DNA of 64,000 bases from Pedobacter jejuensis (GTDB taxonomy: Bacteria; Bacteroidota; Bacteroidia; Sphingobacteriales; Sphingobacteriaceae): NCBI RefSeq assembly GCF_003725795.1, contig NZ_RBEE01000006.1, positions 25,051-89,050 of the forward strand, written 5' to 3'. Both the position numbers and the translations under genes were made by a program. Below are positions 36,381-45,813 of this stretch, piece by piece. The notes under the pieces were generated by a model. The model worked only from the letters and a program-made list of their open reading frames with translations, made no database searches and was not told the origin of the DNA. Numbering within the stretch: position 1 is the first letter of the stretch; each line of letters opens with the position of its first letter.

Positions 36381-37514
36381 ATGAATAAAAAATTATTATT
36401 GATCATATTTAGCTTTGCCTTTACAAATATTTATTCACAAGATAGCTTTAGGGTGTCTGGAGTTGTATTACCAGCGTTAGGAGCTAAGAAAGCATACCTG
36501 ATAATTAAAAGTAATGATCAAAGAAAAATAATACATAAGGACTCGTCAGCGGTTATAAACGGTAGCTTTAAGATTAGCGGCATGCTTTCTGAACCCTCAC
36601 AAAATGCTACCTTGAGATTAGAAACAGTAAAAAAGAGTTATACTTATGATTTTGTTCTTGATTCGGGAATTAATAATATAAAACCGGTTTGGAATAACAT
36701 AGATGAAGGATCGCGTGGAATTATGCAAAGTGAAACCGTTTCCAATGCAATTAAGAATAAGATTGACTCTATTAAAAGAAAAAGCTATCGGGACTATGCC
36801 ACTAAAGAAGGCATTACTGGTGGTTTTGCACTGCCTAAAGAAGAAAATCACCGTCAATGTGTCGAAATACTATCATTACTAAAAAAATATCCTGATAACT
36901 ATTATAGTCTTATTTCACTCTTTATTTTGAGCAAATCTGCTATTATGTATGATTACCCTGAAGAAATTATTGAAACCTTTAACGAATTTTCAATTGAACT
37001 TAAATCTTCTGCTTTAGGAAGAGAGTTAATCGCCAATAAAACAGGAGATATAAAGGCAAAACTAAACGCAATAGAAGGCCATTTAGCTCCTGTATTCACC
37101 GCTTTGGATGTTAATAATTATGAGTTTACGAATAATTCATTTACAAAATATCCTTATCTTATAGTCTTCTCAGCAACCTGGTGCATCCCATGTCAAAAGC
37201 AACTCCCTGCATTGCAATCTCTTTATTCTAAGTATAACAAAAATGGCCTGAAAATTATATATATTTCTTTGGATAAAGATTTTGAAAAATGGAAGAAACA
37301 CATCCGTCAAAATCCAAAAGAATGGATAAATATTTCCGATGCTTCAGAATACCAGAAGGGACGTATTGGAAAATTATATCATGTCTCAGCTGTTCCTACC
37401 TATATTCTTGTCAATCAAAATGGAATTATTAGCTATAATTCGGATACCATGGATCCTGACCTATCAAAGATTGAAAAATATGTTGAGCAAACTATCAGCC
37501 TCAAAGATCAATAG
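36381..37514 (+). CDS. TlpA-like thioredoxin-fold protein with DUF4369-type N-terminal region
   Basis: The 377-residue protein has a signal peptide (about 1-19, ending NIYSQ), an N-terminal beta-rich domain of the DUF4369 type (SFRVSGVVLPALGAKKAYLII), a helical middle and a C-terminal TlpA/AhpC-type thioredoxin domain (about 240-375). The active site is ATWCIPCQKQLPALQ, with the cis-proline loop in VSAVPTYILVNQNG. Such proteins act in the periplasm as thiol-disulfide reductases. Placed right after precursor 1, it may isomerise or proofread the peptide's disulfides, which is inference. Confidence 0.88.
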   Translation: MNKKLLLIIFSFAFTNIYSQDSFRVSGVVLPALGAKKAYLIIKSNDQRKIIHKDSSAVINGSFKISGMLSEPSQNATLRLETVKKSYTYDFVLDSGINNIKPVWNNIDEGSRGIMQSETVSNAIKNKIDSIKRKSYRDYATKEGITGGFALPKEENHRQCVEILSLLKKYPDNYYSLISLFILSKSAIMYDYPEEIIETFNEFSIELKSSALGRELIANKTGDIKAKLNAIEGHLAPVFTALDVNNYEFTNNSFTKYPYLIVFSATWCIPCQKQLPALQSLYSKYNKNGLKIIYISLDKDFEKWKKHIRQNPKEWINISDASEYQKGRIGKLYHVSAVPTYILVNQNGIISYNSDTMDPDLSKIEKYVEQTISLKDQ

Positions 37515-37516
37515 AT

Positions 37517-38164
37517 ATGGTTCCTAATATTATTCATCAAATTGTAGGCCCAAAGACGAATAAGATTGTCGATCGCTGCCTCCTTTCTTGGCAACAATTA
37601 CGTGGACACAAATTCCGGTTCTTAACCTGGAATGATCAAAATATAGAGATTTTTCTGGGAAAATATTACCCAGGGTATCTACCTATGTTTTTAAATGCTC
37701 GCAATCATGCTGAAGCTGCGGATATTGCTCGGTATATAATTATATTTCATTATGGTGGTTACTATATGGATTGGGATATTCAGCTGTTAGATAAAGATAA
37801 ATTTTTAAACTTGGCGGAGCGCCATCCTAATGGATTTCTTTTGAGAGACCCGAGGGACGGAAGTATTGCTTCAGAATGTTTTTCTGCCTGCAGAAATGAA
37901 CAATATTTAAGTGAGCTAGTGGAGGATATATCGCACCAATTTGATAACAGATTGTTTATGGGCAAGCACACTTTATTCTATTCCGGTCCTTTCCGCATGA
38001 AAGCTGTTTTAGATAAGGCAGTTGTTACATGCCAAACGATTATAGACGTAAAAGAAGTATTTCTTTATGATTACAGCGAAATTCAGAAAATGCCCGAACG
38101 AAATAATGATAAGCCTTTGATTCATTACTGGCTTCATTCTTGGTTGGCTGAAAGAAGTGAATAA
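37517..38164 (+). CDS. GT32-like glycosyltransferase
   Basis: The 215-residue protein opens PNIIHQIVGP, the typical GT32 (mannosyltransferase OCH1-like) start, and carries the sugar-nucleotide binding segment ADIARYIIIFHYGGYYMDWDIQLL with a DxD motif (DWD). There is no signal peptide or membrane helix, so it should act in the cytoplasm. It begins two bases after the TlpA-like gene stops, so it belongs to the same transcript. Modification of the precursor peptide or of a surface glycan are both possible. Confidence 0.8.
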   Translation: MVPNIIHQIVGPKTNKIVDRCLLSWQQLRGHKFRFLTWNDQNIEIFLGKYYPGYLPMFLNARNHAEAADIARYIIIFHYGGYYMDWDIQLLDKDKFLNLAERHPNGFLLRDPRDGSIASECFSACRNEQYLSELVEDISHQFDNRLFMGKHTLFYSGPFRMKAVLDKAVVTCQTIIDVKEVFLYDYSEIQKMPERNNDKPLIHYWLHSWLAERSE

Positions 38165-38464
38165 TACTTTACCTTAATTGACCGAAGATTAAATCTATAT
38201 AACCCTGGTTAAAAAGATTGTTTAAATACTTTTTTCATACTGTTCTCGGTATTCTGGGCAATGATGTGTTTAAAAAGATGATATTTAAGATAAGATTATT
38301 AATTGAAGGTTATCGTTATCCTCTATAAATAAAATACTTTCTTTACTCATAAATAAATCAGAATGCAACGAACGTTGCTTAAATTTCTATCCTTCTATTT
38401 AGGAAAGAAAATTTAAATGAAGCTACTAAATCTCGCCTCTATATAAAAAACATCAGAATTTTTT
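38165..38464. other. Gap between convergent GT32 and HlyD genes
   Basis: This 300-base gap separates two convergent units. It contains a short perfect palindrome (GCAACG, AA, CGTTGC at 38365-38378). No clear T-run terminator or gene is seen. Confidence 0.4.
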
Positions 38465-39757
38465 TCAATTACTATTTAGCATTTTAATGATGTTCCTCAT
38501 AAAACGCTGAAGCAAACTGCTTTCTCGTGTAACAATCTCGGCATCTGCCATCATACCTGGTTTGAGTATAATTGGATGATCTTTATCTTTTTGTTCGAAT
38601 CTGGTAAAATCAATTTTAGCGACAAATACACTATCCTTTAGGGCAACATCGGTTATATAACTAATTTTGCCTTCTATTATGCCGTATTCTTCAAAAGGGA
38701 AACTACGCATCTTAACCAAGGTTCGTTGCCCTAAGCTCACTTTACCCATGTTATATTGTGGTATTTGTACTTCTCCAAAGAAATTTGTGTTACCAGGGTT
38801 GACTATGAAGAGTTCTTGATTCAAGGAAACTTGCTGATTTTCTTGTATTATTCCTGCGAAACCAACCCTACCCTCAAGGGGAGCAGTAATCACATACCTC
38901 ATGATCCAAGCCTCGGTTTCATTTTGGATGCTTTTTAAAGCTTGACGAAATTTTGCCTGCTGCTCTTTCATTGTTTGCTCCAAGGTGGCTATCTCTTTTT
39001 GCTTCTCCATGTAATTACTGTGGTTGGTGAGTAGAGCAGTGGTAGACTGTTGTAATGGATACTTGCTTGCAAGATATTTGTTTTGTTGTTGCTTAAATTC
39101 ATTATTTGAGATTACATTTTTACTTTTCAGTTTCTGGTAGGCAGCATATTCTTCTTCAGCATTTGCATACTCTTGCTTCTGTATAATTTGTTGCTGCTCA
39201 ATTTGCTTTTGTAGTTTTTGAATTTCTATAAGATCTTGTTGTAAATAACTTCGTTGTTTAAGGTAAAAGCCCCCGGTTAATGTGTTATTGAATGCTAAAT
39301 ATTCCTGATAAAAAGTTTGGTAACTACTTTGAAGTTCCCCGAGATAAAGGCTGGAGGTTTTAAAATCTCCTTGATCGATGCTTTGAGATGTATTTAACTT
39401 TTGCTGTAGCTTTTGGAGTTGTTCTGCAAGTCTAATTACGTCCGAGTGTTTTGCAGTACTTTCTATATATGCCAAAGCTTGTTTTTCTTTCACTAAAACT
39501 CCCTCCTTGATTAAAATCTTTACCAACTTCCCTTGTTGGTGTGCAATTACAGGTTTGGGTGAATTGAGCGAATTAACTCTTAGAGAAGTTTTTACAATAT
39601 CTGGGTAACGAATAAATGCCGAAAGCAAAACAATCATCAATAATACAATAAAGATAAGTGTAATACCCCTTCTCAAAATCCATGAAGGTACCGCGGTAAT
39701 TATTTCTGTTATTGCTTCGTTATGGGTTTCAATTTGGGAAATATTTTCTTCTTCCAT
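38465..39757 (-). CDS. HlyD-family secretion adaptor
   Basis: The 430-residue protein has a cytoplasmic tail, one membrane segment (about 33-51, ITLIFIVLLMIVLLSAFI) and a periplasmic part. The periplasmic part has a biotinyl-lipoyl-like half (AHQQGKLVKILIKEGVLVKEKQALAYIES), a long Gln/Lys-rich coiled coil (about 105-285) and the C-terminal beta-barrel ending ILKPGMMADAEIVTRESSLLQRFM. It starts one base after the ABC transporter gene stops. It should link the C39 ABC exporter to an outer-membrane channel; no TolC-like gene is in the element, so a host one would be used. Confidence 0.9.
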   Translation of the reverse strand: MEEENISQIETHNEAITEIITAVPSWILRRGITLIFIVLLMIVLLSAFIRYPDIVKTSLRVNSLNSPKPVIAHQQGKLVKILIKEGVLVKEKQALAYIESTAKHSDVIRLAEQLQKLQQKLNTSQSIDQGDFKTSSLYLGELQSSYQTFYQEYLAFNNTLTGGFYLKQRSYLQQDLIEIQKLQKQIEQQQIIQKQEYANAEEEYAAYQKLKSKNVISNNEFKQQQNKYLASKYPLQQSTTALLTNHSNYMEKQKEIATLEQTMKEQQAKFRQALKSIQNETEAWIMRYVITAPLEGRVGFAGIIQENQQVSLNQELFIVNPGNTNFFGEVQIPQYNMGKVSLGQRTLVKMRSFPFEEYGIIEGKISYITDVALKDSVFVAKIDFTRFEQKDKDHPIILKPGMMADAEIVTRESSLLQRFMRNIIKMLNSN

Positions 39758-39758
39758 A

Positions 39759-41948
39759 TCAATTTAATTCAAGCTGATTTTTTACCAATTGATAATACTC
39801 TCCTCTATTGGTAGTTAATTCACCATGTGTGCCCTGTTCAGTAATTACGCCTTTATCGATCACTATTATGTTATCAGCATTTTTAACTGTACTTAAGCGG
39901 TGAGCAACTACGACAACTGTTTTACCTTTGAAAAATTCTTCTAGATTCTGCATAATAATACGCTCATTATTAGCATCTAATGCATTTGTGGCTTCATCAA
40001 AAAAGATGTACTCTGGATCCTTATATACCGCCCGGGCAATGAGGATGCGTTGTTTTTGCCCTTGACTAATGCCATTGCCTTCCGCGCCAATTTTAGTACC
40101 CAAACCTAAGGGTAAGCCATCAATTAAATCTTCGATGTTAGCCATTTTAATGGCATGCTTAAGTTTTTCAGGATGGGGATACTCATCTGCTACAGCTATG
40201 TTCTTAGCAATCGTATCTGAAAATATAAATCCATCCTGCATCACTACCCCACATTTGGCACGCCAATAACGATAGCCAATCTGCTCGAATGAGGTTGCAC
40301 CTACTTTAATCTCTCCTTTTTGCGGCAGGTAGAATCGCAACAAGAGCTTTAGAATCGTTGTTTTACCGCTACCACTCATCCCCACGATAGCAGTAGTTTT
40401 ACCTTCAGGTATATTCAGGCTTATATCTCGAAGAACTGCTTCGTTTCCTGCACCAGGGTATGTAAAACTTAAATTTTGGAGTAGGATGCTTTTATCGCTG
40501 GGTAATTCCGTTACGAAATTTTGTGTGACAGGTTCTTCATCTTCCATCCTATGAATCTCATTGAGTCTTTCTAGGCTGATTTTGGCGTCTTGTAATTGTT
40601 GAATAAAACCTAATAATTGTTCTATCGGGCTGTTAACCTGACCTACAATGTATTGGATTGCCATCATACCACCAAGTGTGAGGTTTCCATCAATAACAGC
40701 TTTCGAGACGATAAAAGTAATTAGAATGTTTTTTCCCTCATTAATAAAGAATGCACCTGCTTGTTGTACTTGTCCTAGTGACAAGCTTTTGACGCTGTAT
40801 TTAAACAAACTAGCTTGTAAATTTTCCCATTCCCAGCGTTTTTGCTGCTCACAGTTGTTTAGCTTTATTTCTTGCATGCCACCAATCAACTGCACTATAC
40901 TACTCTGGTTTGTAGATGAAATATCGAAACGTTTAAAATCTAAGTTCCTTCTTGTTTTAAGGAAGGCAATAATCCAAATCGAATATAATACGCTGCTAGC
41001 TAAAAAAATAAAAAAAATATTCAGATTATAATAGGCCAATAATATGGTAAAAATAAATAAGTTAAATAAAGAAAATATAGTACTCAGTGCACTTCCCGTT
41101 AAAAAACTTTCAATCCTTTTCTGGTCGTTCATTCTTTGCATGATATCCCCAGTCATTTTGGTATCGAAAAAACTCATTGGCAATTTCATGAGTTTTATTA
41201 AGAAATCAGTTAGAATAGATATATTGATGCGAGTACTGATGTGTAAGAAAATCCAACTTCTAATAAATTCTACGCTCATCCTACCTAAAAACAACATAGT
41301 TTGAGCAATGAGAATGACGTAAATAAAATTTAAGTTTCTAGTACCTATCCCTACATCAACAATCGATTGAGTAAGAAAGGGGACAATCAACTGCAACAAA
41401 CTACCTACACCTAAGCCAACTAATAATTGTATAACCAGTTGTTTATATTGATAGATGTACCGTAGTAAATAGCCCCAGTCAAGACCCCTGTTTTTATCGC
41501 CTTCTTGCTCATAGAAATATGGCGTAGGTGATAAGATTAGTACTACTCCTTTTGAATGTTCATCTTTGGAGATACTTAACCATTTTTGGAGAAACTCTTT
41601 TTCACTATATGCAATAAGGCCTTTAGCTGGGTCGGCTAGATAAAATATAGACTTCTTTATTCGATAAAGAATCACAAAATGATTCTGGTTCCAATGCAAA
41701 ATAGTTGGTAATTCCAATTCTTTGAGTTGAGAGATAGTAACCTTCGCGCCCATGCTCCGAAAACCAATTTTTTCGGCGGCGTCACTAATTCCCAAGAGTG
41801 AAACGCCTTCTCTATTCATTCCACAAATATCCCTTAAGCGTTGCAGGTTAAAGTTTTTTCCATAATGCTTTGCAACCATTCTAAGACAGGTAGGACCACA
41901 GTCCATCTGATCCGGTTGTTTATAGAATATGAATTTAGATTTTATCAT
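39759..41948 (-). CDS. Peptidase-containing ABC transporter (C39 domain, PCAT)
   Basis: The 729-residue protein both cleaves double-glycine leaders and exports the core peptide. The C39 peptidase (about 1-150) is complete: C17 in QMDCGPTC, H90 in WNQNHFVILY and D106 in LADPAKG, with the spacing seen in active PCATs. A six-helix ABC exporter region (about 160-460) follows, then the ATPase domain with Walker A GMSGSGKTT, signature ISQGQKQRILIARAV and Walker B YIFFDEATNALD. Together with the HlyD gene one base downstream it forms a type I-like secretion pair. The two GG-leader peptides in the element are its evident substrates. Confidence 0.95.
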   Translation of the reverse strand: MIKSKFIFYKQPDQMDCGPTCLRMVAKHYGKNFNLQRLRDICGMNREGVSLLGISDAAEKIGFRSMGAKVTISQLKELELPTILHWNQNHFVILYRIKKSIFYLADPAKGLIAYSEKEFLQKWLSISKDEHSKGVVLILSPTPYFYEQEGDKNRGLDWGYLLRYIYQYKQLVIQLLVGLGVGSLLQLIVPFLTQSIVDVGIGTRNLNFIYVILIAQTMLFLGRMSVEFIRSWIFLHISTRINISILTDFLIKLMKLPMSFFDTKMTGDIMQRMNDQKRIESFLTGSALSTIFSLFNLFIFTILLAYYNLNIFFIFLASSVLYSIWIIAFLKTRRNLDFKRFDISSTNQSSIVQLIGGMQEIKLNNCEQQKRWEWENLQASLFKYSVKSLSLGQVQQAGAFFINEGKNILITFIVSKAVIDGNLTLGGMMAIQYIVGQVNSPIEQLLGFIQQLQDAKISLERLNEIHRMEDEEPVTQNFVTELPSDKSILLQNLSFTYPGAGNEAVLRDISLNIPEGKTTAIVGMSGSGKTTILKLLLRFYLPQKGEIKVGATSFEQIGYRYWRAKCGVVMQDGFIFSDTIAKNIAVADEYPHPEKLKHAIKMANIEDLIDGLPLGLGTKIGAEGNGISQGQKQRILIARAVYKDPEYIFFDEATNALDANNERIIMQNLEEFFKGKTVVVVAHRLSTVKNADNIIVIDKGVITEQGTHGELTTNRGEYYQLVKNQLELN

Positions 41949-42575
41949 AATTTAGCATTGGAAAATTCAGCACTTATTTACTGTAAGCGACATACCGGCA
42001 CCTCAAGTAAAATTGCAAAAGCTAATATTACAAATATTGTTGTTATGTTTATATATATTTCTTTTAAAAACTCTTCCTTCCAATCTGCTTCCCTTAAAAT
42101 GTATAACTACTCGAATATGAAACTCAGAAAATTACCTTTCGTATTTTTCATAAACTGTTGGCGTATGAAGTATGAACTCCAATCTTTAAATTATCTCCAA
42201 TGTATTCAAGCAGTTTGATAAAATCTTTAAAAAGCCTACCCACCGAACAGCTTATTGTGGGATCGTTTGTCATTTCTATCTGTAAGAGACTTAAATATTA
42301 AGTTGAAATTACTTAAAAACTGGCGTATGTCATTTGAGACCCTGATCAGAAAACATCCTGATTTCATAGACGAGGCAGGGAATCAGGCAGAATACCACTT
42401 CCAGTTTTTAGCAGGTATTATGCTCCACTAGCCAATAGTTGTCTGATCACAAAACCTATGGAACCATGTCTGGCAAAAGTAGATAGATTTCGATGTCAAT
42501 TTGAAGCCTTAAAACTAAGCATATTGATGAAACTCATTCTGACCTTATTATATTAACATAATAATCTTAGTGAAT
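41949..42575. other. Gap upstream of the PCAT gene, no clear gene
   Basis: This 627-base AT-rich gap lies between the PCAT start and the 3' end of the GT/LanC-like gene. It should hold the transporter promoter. Short open fragments exist on both strands, for example a plus-strand stretch near 42325-42430 reading MSFETLIRKHPDFIDEAGN, but none can be assigned to a family and none continues. It may be decayed DNA. Confidence 0.4.
42148..42273 (-). CDS. Possible 41-residue ORF or gene remnant
   Basis: An ATG-started frame encodes a 41-residue mixed helical peptide, beginning MTNDPTISCSVGRLFKDF and ending GVHTSYANSL. It lacks a GG leader, signal or membrane segment. It lies 200 bases upstream of PCAT on the same strand. 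It could be a small gene or the tail of a lost one; support is weak. Confidence 0.2.
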   Translation of the reverse strand: MTNDPTISCSVGRLFKDFIKLLEYIGDNLKIGVHTSYANSL

Positions 42576-44429
42576 TTAAAAAAGACCATATGGAAAATCT
42601 ATTACTTGATTTAAATCTTTTAAAAAAAAGAGAGATTGCCTAAAAATTCTAACCTGCTCTAGCTTAGAATCTTTTGATAAATCCAACAAATTAAAATCAT
42701 GAAGAAATTCAAATTTTTCACCTGCATTGCGAAGTTCGCTGATGTTTTTTTCCGAATAACTCTTTAGATTTCTATTTATTGTATTATCCAATAAGTAACT
42801 TTTACTGAATTTTAATTCAAAGGAATAAATTACTTTAAACAGATCGAACCGTATTTGATTTTCTTCAGATGCATACTTAAATAAAGAAAGAAGATTCTTT
42901 CTGGTATCATTGTCAAAGGCAACATTTCTTAAGACATTTTTATTAATGACACTATCGACCAGACTGTGCATTCTATCTAAAAAGCCTTCAGGTACCAAAT
43001 CTAAAAAAAAATTATTTTTTATCGCAGTATGTCGCTCCAGTACTTTAATTAATTCATTTAAACTCAATTCTTCTGGTCGAATCATAGAATATAGCCTATT
43101 TATGTTTTCTTTATTCAATACTTCTTGTGGGTGATGTTGATCATTAAATGGATTGGTCAAACGAGAAATGTAATAATTTAATAGTTTGACAATACTATTT
43201 TGATTTAAAGGAACATCCATCGATTGGATTAGCCTATGGGATGCAATCAGATCAATCTGGTATAGAAAACTATTTGTATTCTTTTTCAAAAAACAGTTCT
43301 TAACCAAATACTCGATTGAAATTCCAAAGTCAAGAAAATAATCAAAATGCTTGTCAAAACTAATATGTTCAAGCTGATGAATGATTTTTGTTAAAATGCT
43401 GTTAGCAAGATTTTTATATCTGATATCATTTGTATATTTTGCATAATGAAATAAAAAGATTACCGCCATAAGCCCATTTGCGTCACTAAAGCCTGTTGTC
43501 AATTCATCTGAAATTTTTGTTACTTCTATACCATGTTTTAAAAAGTGATTAATGTTTTCCTTGAAAAGTGGATTGAGTTTAGTGTTCATCCTTTTTCGCT
43601 GAATGTCATTTAACCCATTTTGAATTTTATATTTGTATTTACTTAAAAAAGAGTCTTCCAGTTCATTATTATTACGAGCGATATCTGAGATAAATTTTTC
43701 AAACAGTGATTGTTCATCTACCCTCCACCGCTCTGAATTCGGGCAGGTGCTTTCGATATAATTTACGTCTCCACGATCCTTTCTTTTCATCCACCTGGAA
43801 AAAGAACGGCATTGGTAGTGATTAATATGGGCTATCAATGTTTTGTCGGGGGAAACTTTACCAGTGAATTTTTTTCCATTGGTGTCCACCCTCTCCCCAA
43901 TCTTCATTGTGCAAAAGTGTGGAGAATTTATACCTATAATTAAATCAGTTCTAGAGAAAGTTTTTTCCTCATGATGTGGAATCAGTTTTCTTTTAGTTAA
44001 ACTTGTGGTGATTAGTCTTTCTGGATCATTTAAAAAACCATTATGACCAAACAAGTGCCAATTTAAGGAAACTGCTGCGGCATGTGGAAAGCGGGAAAGA
44101 AACAGACGGATATTTTTATCTTGTCTTAAAACCACAAACTCATCCACATCAAGGAAAATAACCCATTCATAGTTTTTAATGAGATTTATGGCCGCATATC
44201 TGAATGCTAAAATTTGTCTATTTTGCTCAATCTTATTTATCTCAGACCACGGTATAACTGTGCAATAATTCTCATGAGCTTTTATATATCCGACTAATGG
44301 CGAATCAACCTGATCGTCAAATAAAAAAAAATGTTCTACTCCTATTAACTTATGATATACTAACCATTCATCCACAAATTTTTCTTCGTCCTTTATTACC
44401 GAAACTGCACATAAGAATTTTTTTTTCAT
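42576..44429 (-). CDS. Glycosyltransferase (GT92/GT2-like) with C-terminal LanC-like helical domain
   Basis: The 617-residue protein starts with a DUF23/GT92-like transferase domain (about 1-250): CAVSVIKDEEKFVDEWLVYHKLIGVEHFFLFDD, described by its KDE and DD motifs, and VIFLDVDEFVVL with a DxD. The second half is alpha-helical. Residues about 315-400 (GFSDANGLMAVIFLFHYAKYT, DFGISIEYLVKNCFL) resemble the repeated helix pairs of Bacteroidota LanC-like proteins. The zinc-binding Cys, Cys-His residues of true LanC cyclases are not present, so a catalytic cyclase is unlikely; peptide binding or scaffolding is possible. It is alone on its strand, preceded by a relic region. Confidence 0.65.
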   Translation of the reverse strand: MKKKFLCAVSVIKDEEKFVDEWLVYHKLIGVEHFFLFDDQVDSPLVGYIKAHENYCTVIPWSEINKIEQNRQILAFRYAAINLIKNYEWVIFLDVDEFVVLRQDKNIRLFLSRFPHAAAVSLNWHLFGHNGFLNDPERLITTSLTKRKLIPHHEEKTFSRTDLIIGINSPHFCTMKIGERVDTNGKKFTGKVSPDKTLIAHINHYQCRSFSRWMKRKDRGDVNYIESTCPNSERWRVDEQSLFEKFISDIARNNNELEDSFLSKYKYKIQNGLNDIQRKRMNTKLNPLFKENINHFLKHGIEVTKISDELTTGFSDANGLMAVIFLFHYAKYTNDIRYKNLANSILTKIIHQLEHISFDKHFDYFLDFGISIEYLVKNCFLKKNTNSFLYQIDLIASHRLIQSMDVPLNQNSIVKLLNYYISRLTNPFNDQHHPQEVLNKENINRLYSMIRPEELSLNELIKVLERHTAIKNNFFLDLVPEGFLDRMHSLVDSVINKNVLRNVAFDNDTRKNLLSLFKYASEENQIRFDLFKVIYSFELKFSKSYLLDNTINRNLKSYSEKNISELRNAGEKFEFLHDFNLLDLSKDSKLEQVRIFRQSLFFLKDLNQVIDFPYGLF

Positions 44430-44979
44430 CTTTTAAGACTATAAATTACAGCAATAATGTTATGTACAAAATAGTTAAAAAAACGCTTGATATCGTTATA
44501 AAATCCAAAACCGGGTAATTTTATTAAGGTTTTTTTCCTCTATGACCGCTCAACCATGCTTTAAAATATCTACATGTTTACACTCTAATAATTCTTTCCC
44601 TAGATTAGCGATATAGAAAACTTCTTTTTTGATCTTGAAAAGCGATACAAAAAATGATTATCTTTCCAATGAAATGTAGTTAGAGGGGCAATATTTTTCA
44701 ATTGGTCTGGTGTTAGTTTTGATCCAGTCGTTTTAATAATCAGTCTTTCAGCTTACTTACTTCATCCTGCCATTGAATTTCTAACCCAATTAATATAAGA
44801 AGAGCTTCTTAAGGTTTGCATCTAGTAATATTTACGATTGTGCTTTAATACCATTTGGAGAAAAGTTAGGTCACGTCAATATAATTGTTTATAATATTTA
44901 AATTTTAAAGGCTGTTAGGTTAAATCATTTAGATTTTTTAATAAAGAAGTTTACGAGTATCATTTTAGAATAGACTGAA
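44430..44979. other. Gap containing the C39 relic
   Basis: This 550-base gap between two glycosylation/peptide-type genes contains no intact gene. Its central part is the decayed C39 peptidase fragment listed separately; the rest is AT-rich with no supported feature. Confidence 0.5.
44553..44755 (-). pseudogene. Relic of a second C39 peptidase domain
   Basis: Read on the minus strand, this segment gives AERLIIKTTGSKLTPDQLKN then APLTTFHWKDNHF. After a frameshift it continues KKEVFYIANLGKELLECK. The same region of the intact PCAT reads AEKIGFRSMGAKVTISQLKE, LPTILHWNQNHF, KKSIFYLADPAKGLI, so residue-by-residue correspondence including the catalytic His is clear. A stop lies just before AERL and no start or transporter part remains. 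It is a fossil of another peptidase or PCAT gene. Confidence 0.7.
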
Positions 44980-45813
44980 CTAGCTTACCGAAACTTCCAT
45001 TGAACATTTTTTAACTAGCAACAAGACGTAAAGTTGAACTCGATAATCAACGCCAAAATGTAAAATAATCTGATTAATTAGCTGAGGGTAAAAAATCATG
45101 AAGCTCTCTGTTTTAAAAGGTAGAAGTCTTAACGAATAATCAAATTCTAAAAATCTATGATCATAGAACTCTAACAAATTATCACAAAATATTAGTTGTT
45201 TTATAGCCTTCACATTTGTTTCTAAATCTTGATCAACGTGCTTATAAATTTCGATATGAACCTCTGGTTGCTGTCTAAGCTCAAACTTTTCCTCAATAGA
45301 CTCAATTACTACACAAATTTTGCTGAGAATATCTTCTAAAATAAATAATCGATTAAATAAAATTATCAATTGCATAAATGCGGAAATTAATTCCTTCTTT
45401 GCTGGCGGGTTTTTCATCAGCCATGAAGAAATTAGAGAGGCAAAAGAAAATATAATGTTTCTATCATCAACATTTGATATTAAATATCGTTCTTCATTAA
45501 AATCACTTAAAAACACCTGATTATTGGGATAATTCATCCACAAAGATTCACCAGGCTTTAAATTAGATTTGTTTCTTTTTGAGGGATTTTTTTTTAAAAA
45601 TTCACTTAATTCATTCACAATATAAGTTTCAAAATTTTTATTGTTGTTTGGAATAAATAAGATAAGCTTGATAACATCTCCTTTTTCTGTATTGAAAAAT
45701 AACAGTTTATCCAAAACTGAAAATTTTATTAATAGAGACCTAATATATGCAACCAAGATAGGCCATTTCAAAGATGAATAACTTATAGTTAAATGTAATG
45801 TTCTCATCTCCAT
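44980..45813 (-). CDS. Hypothetical protein, possible LanB C-terminal (SpaB_C)-like
   Basis: The 277-residue protein has no signal or obvious membrane segment. Its order of features, an early WPILVAYIRSLL helix, LLFFNTEKGDVIKLILF strands, LWMNYPNNQVFLSDFNEERYLI and a helical SFASLISSWL, loosely follows the thiopeptide-type/SpaB C-terminal elimination domain. The defining RYxDPxxHLRLRF residues are not present. I infer the resemblance from spacing and from the LanC-like neighbour; it may be unrelated. It starts with no gap after the GT2 gene, so the two are translationally coupled. Confidence 0.45.
   Translation of the reverse strand: MEMRTLHLTISYSSLKWPILVAYIRSLLIKFSVLDKLLFFNTEKGDVIKLILFIPNNNKNFETYIVNELSEFLKKNPSKRNKSNLKPGESLWMNYPNNQVFLSDFNEERYLISNVDDRNIIFSFASLISSWLMKNPPAKKELISAFMQLIILFNRLFILEDILSKICVVIESIEEKFELRQQPEVHIEIYKHVDQDLETNVKAIKQLIFCDNLLEFYDHRFLEFDYSLRLLPFKTESFMIFYPQLINQIILHFGVDYRVQLYVLLLVKKCSMEVSVS

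Noticed and set aside
42320..42435. Possible transposase or gene fragment (MSFETLIRKHPDFIDEAGN)
   Set aside because: A short open stretch without a matching family or flanking repeats; origin cannot be supported.
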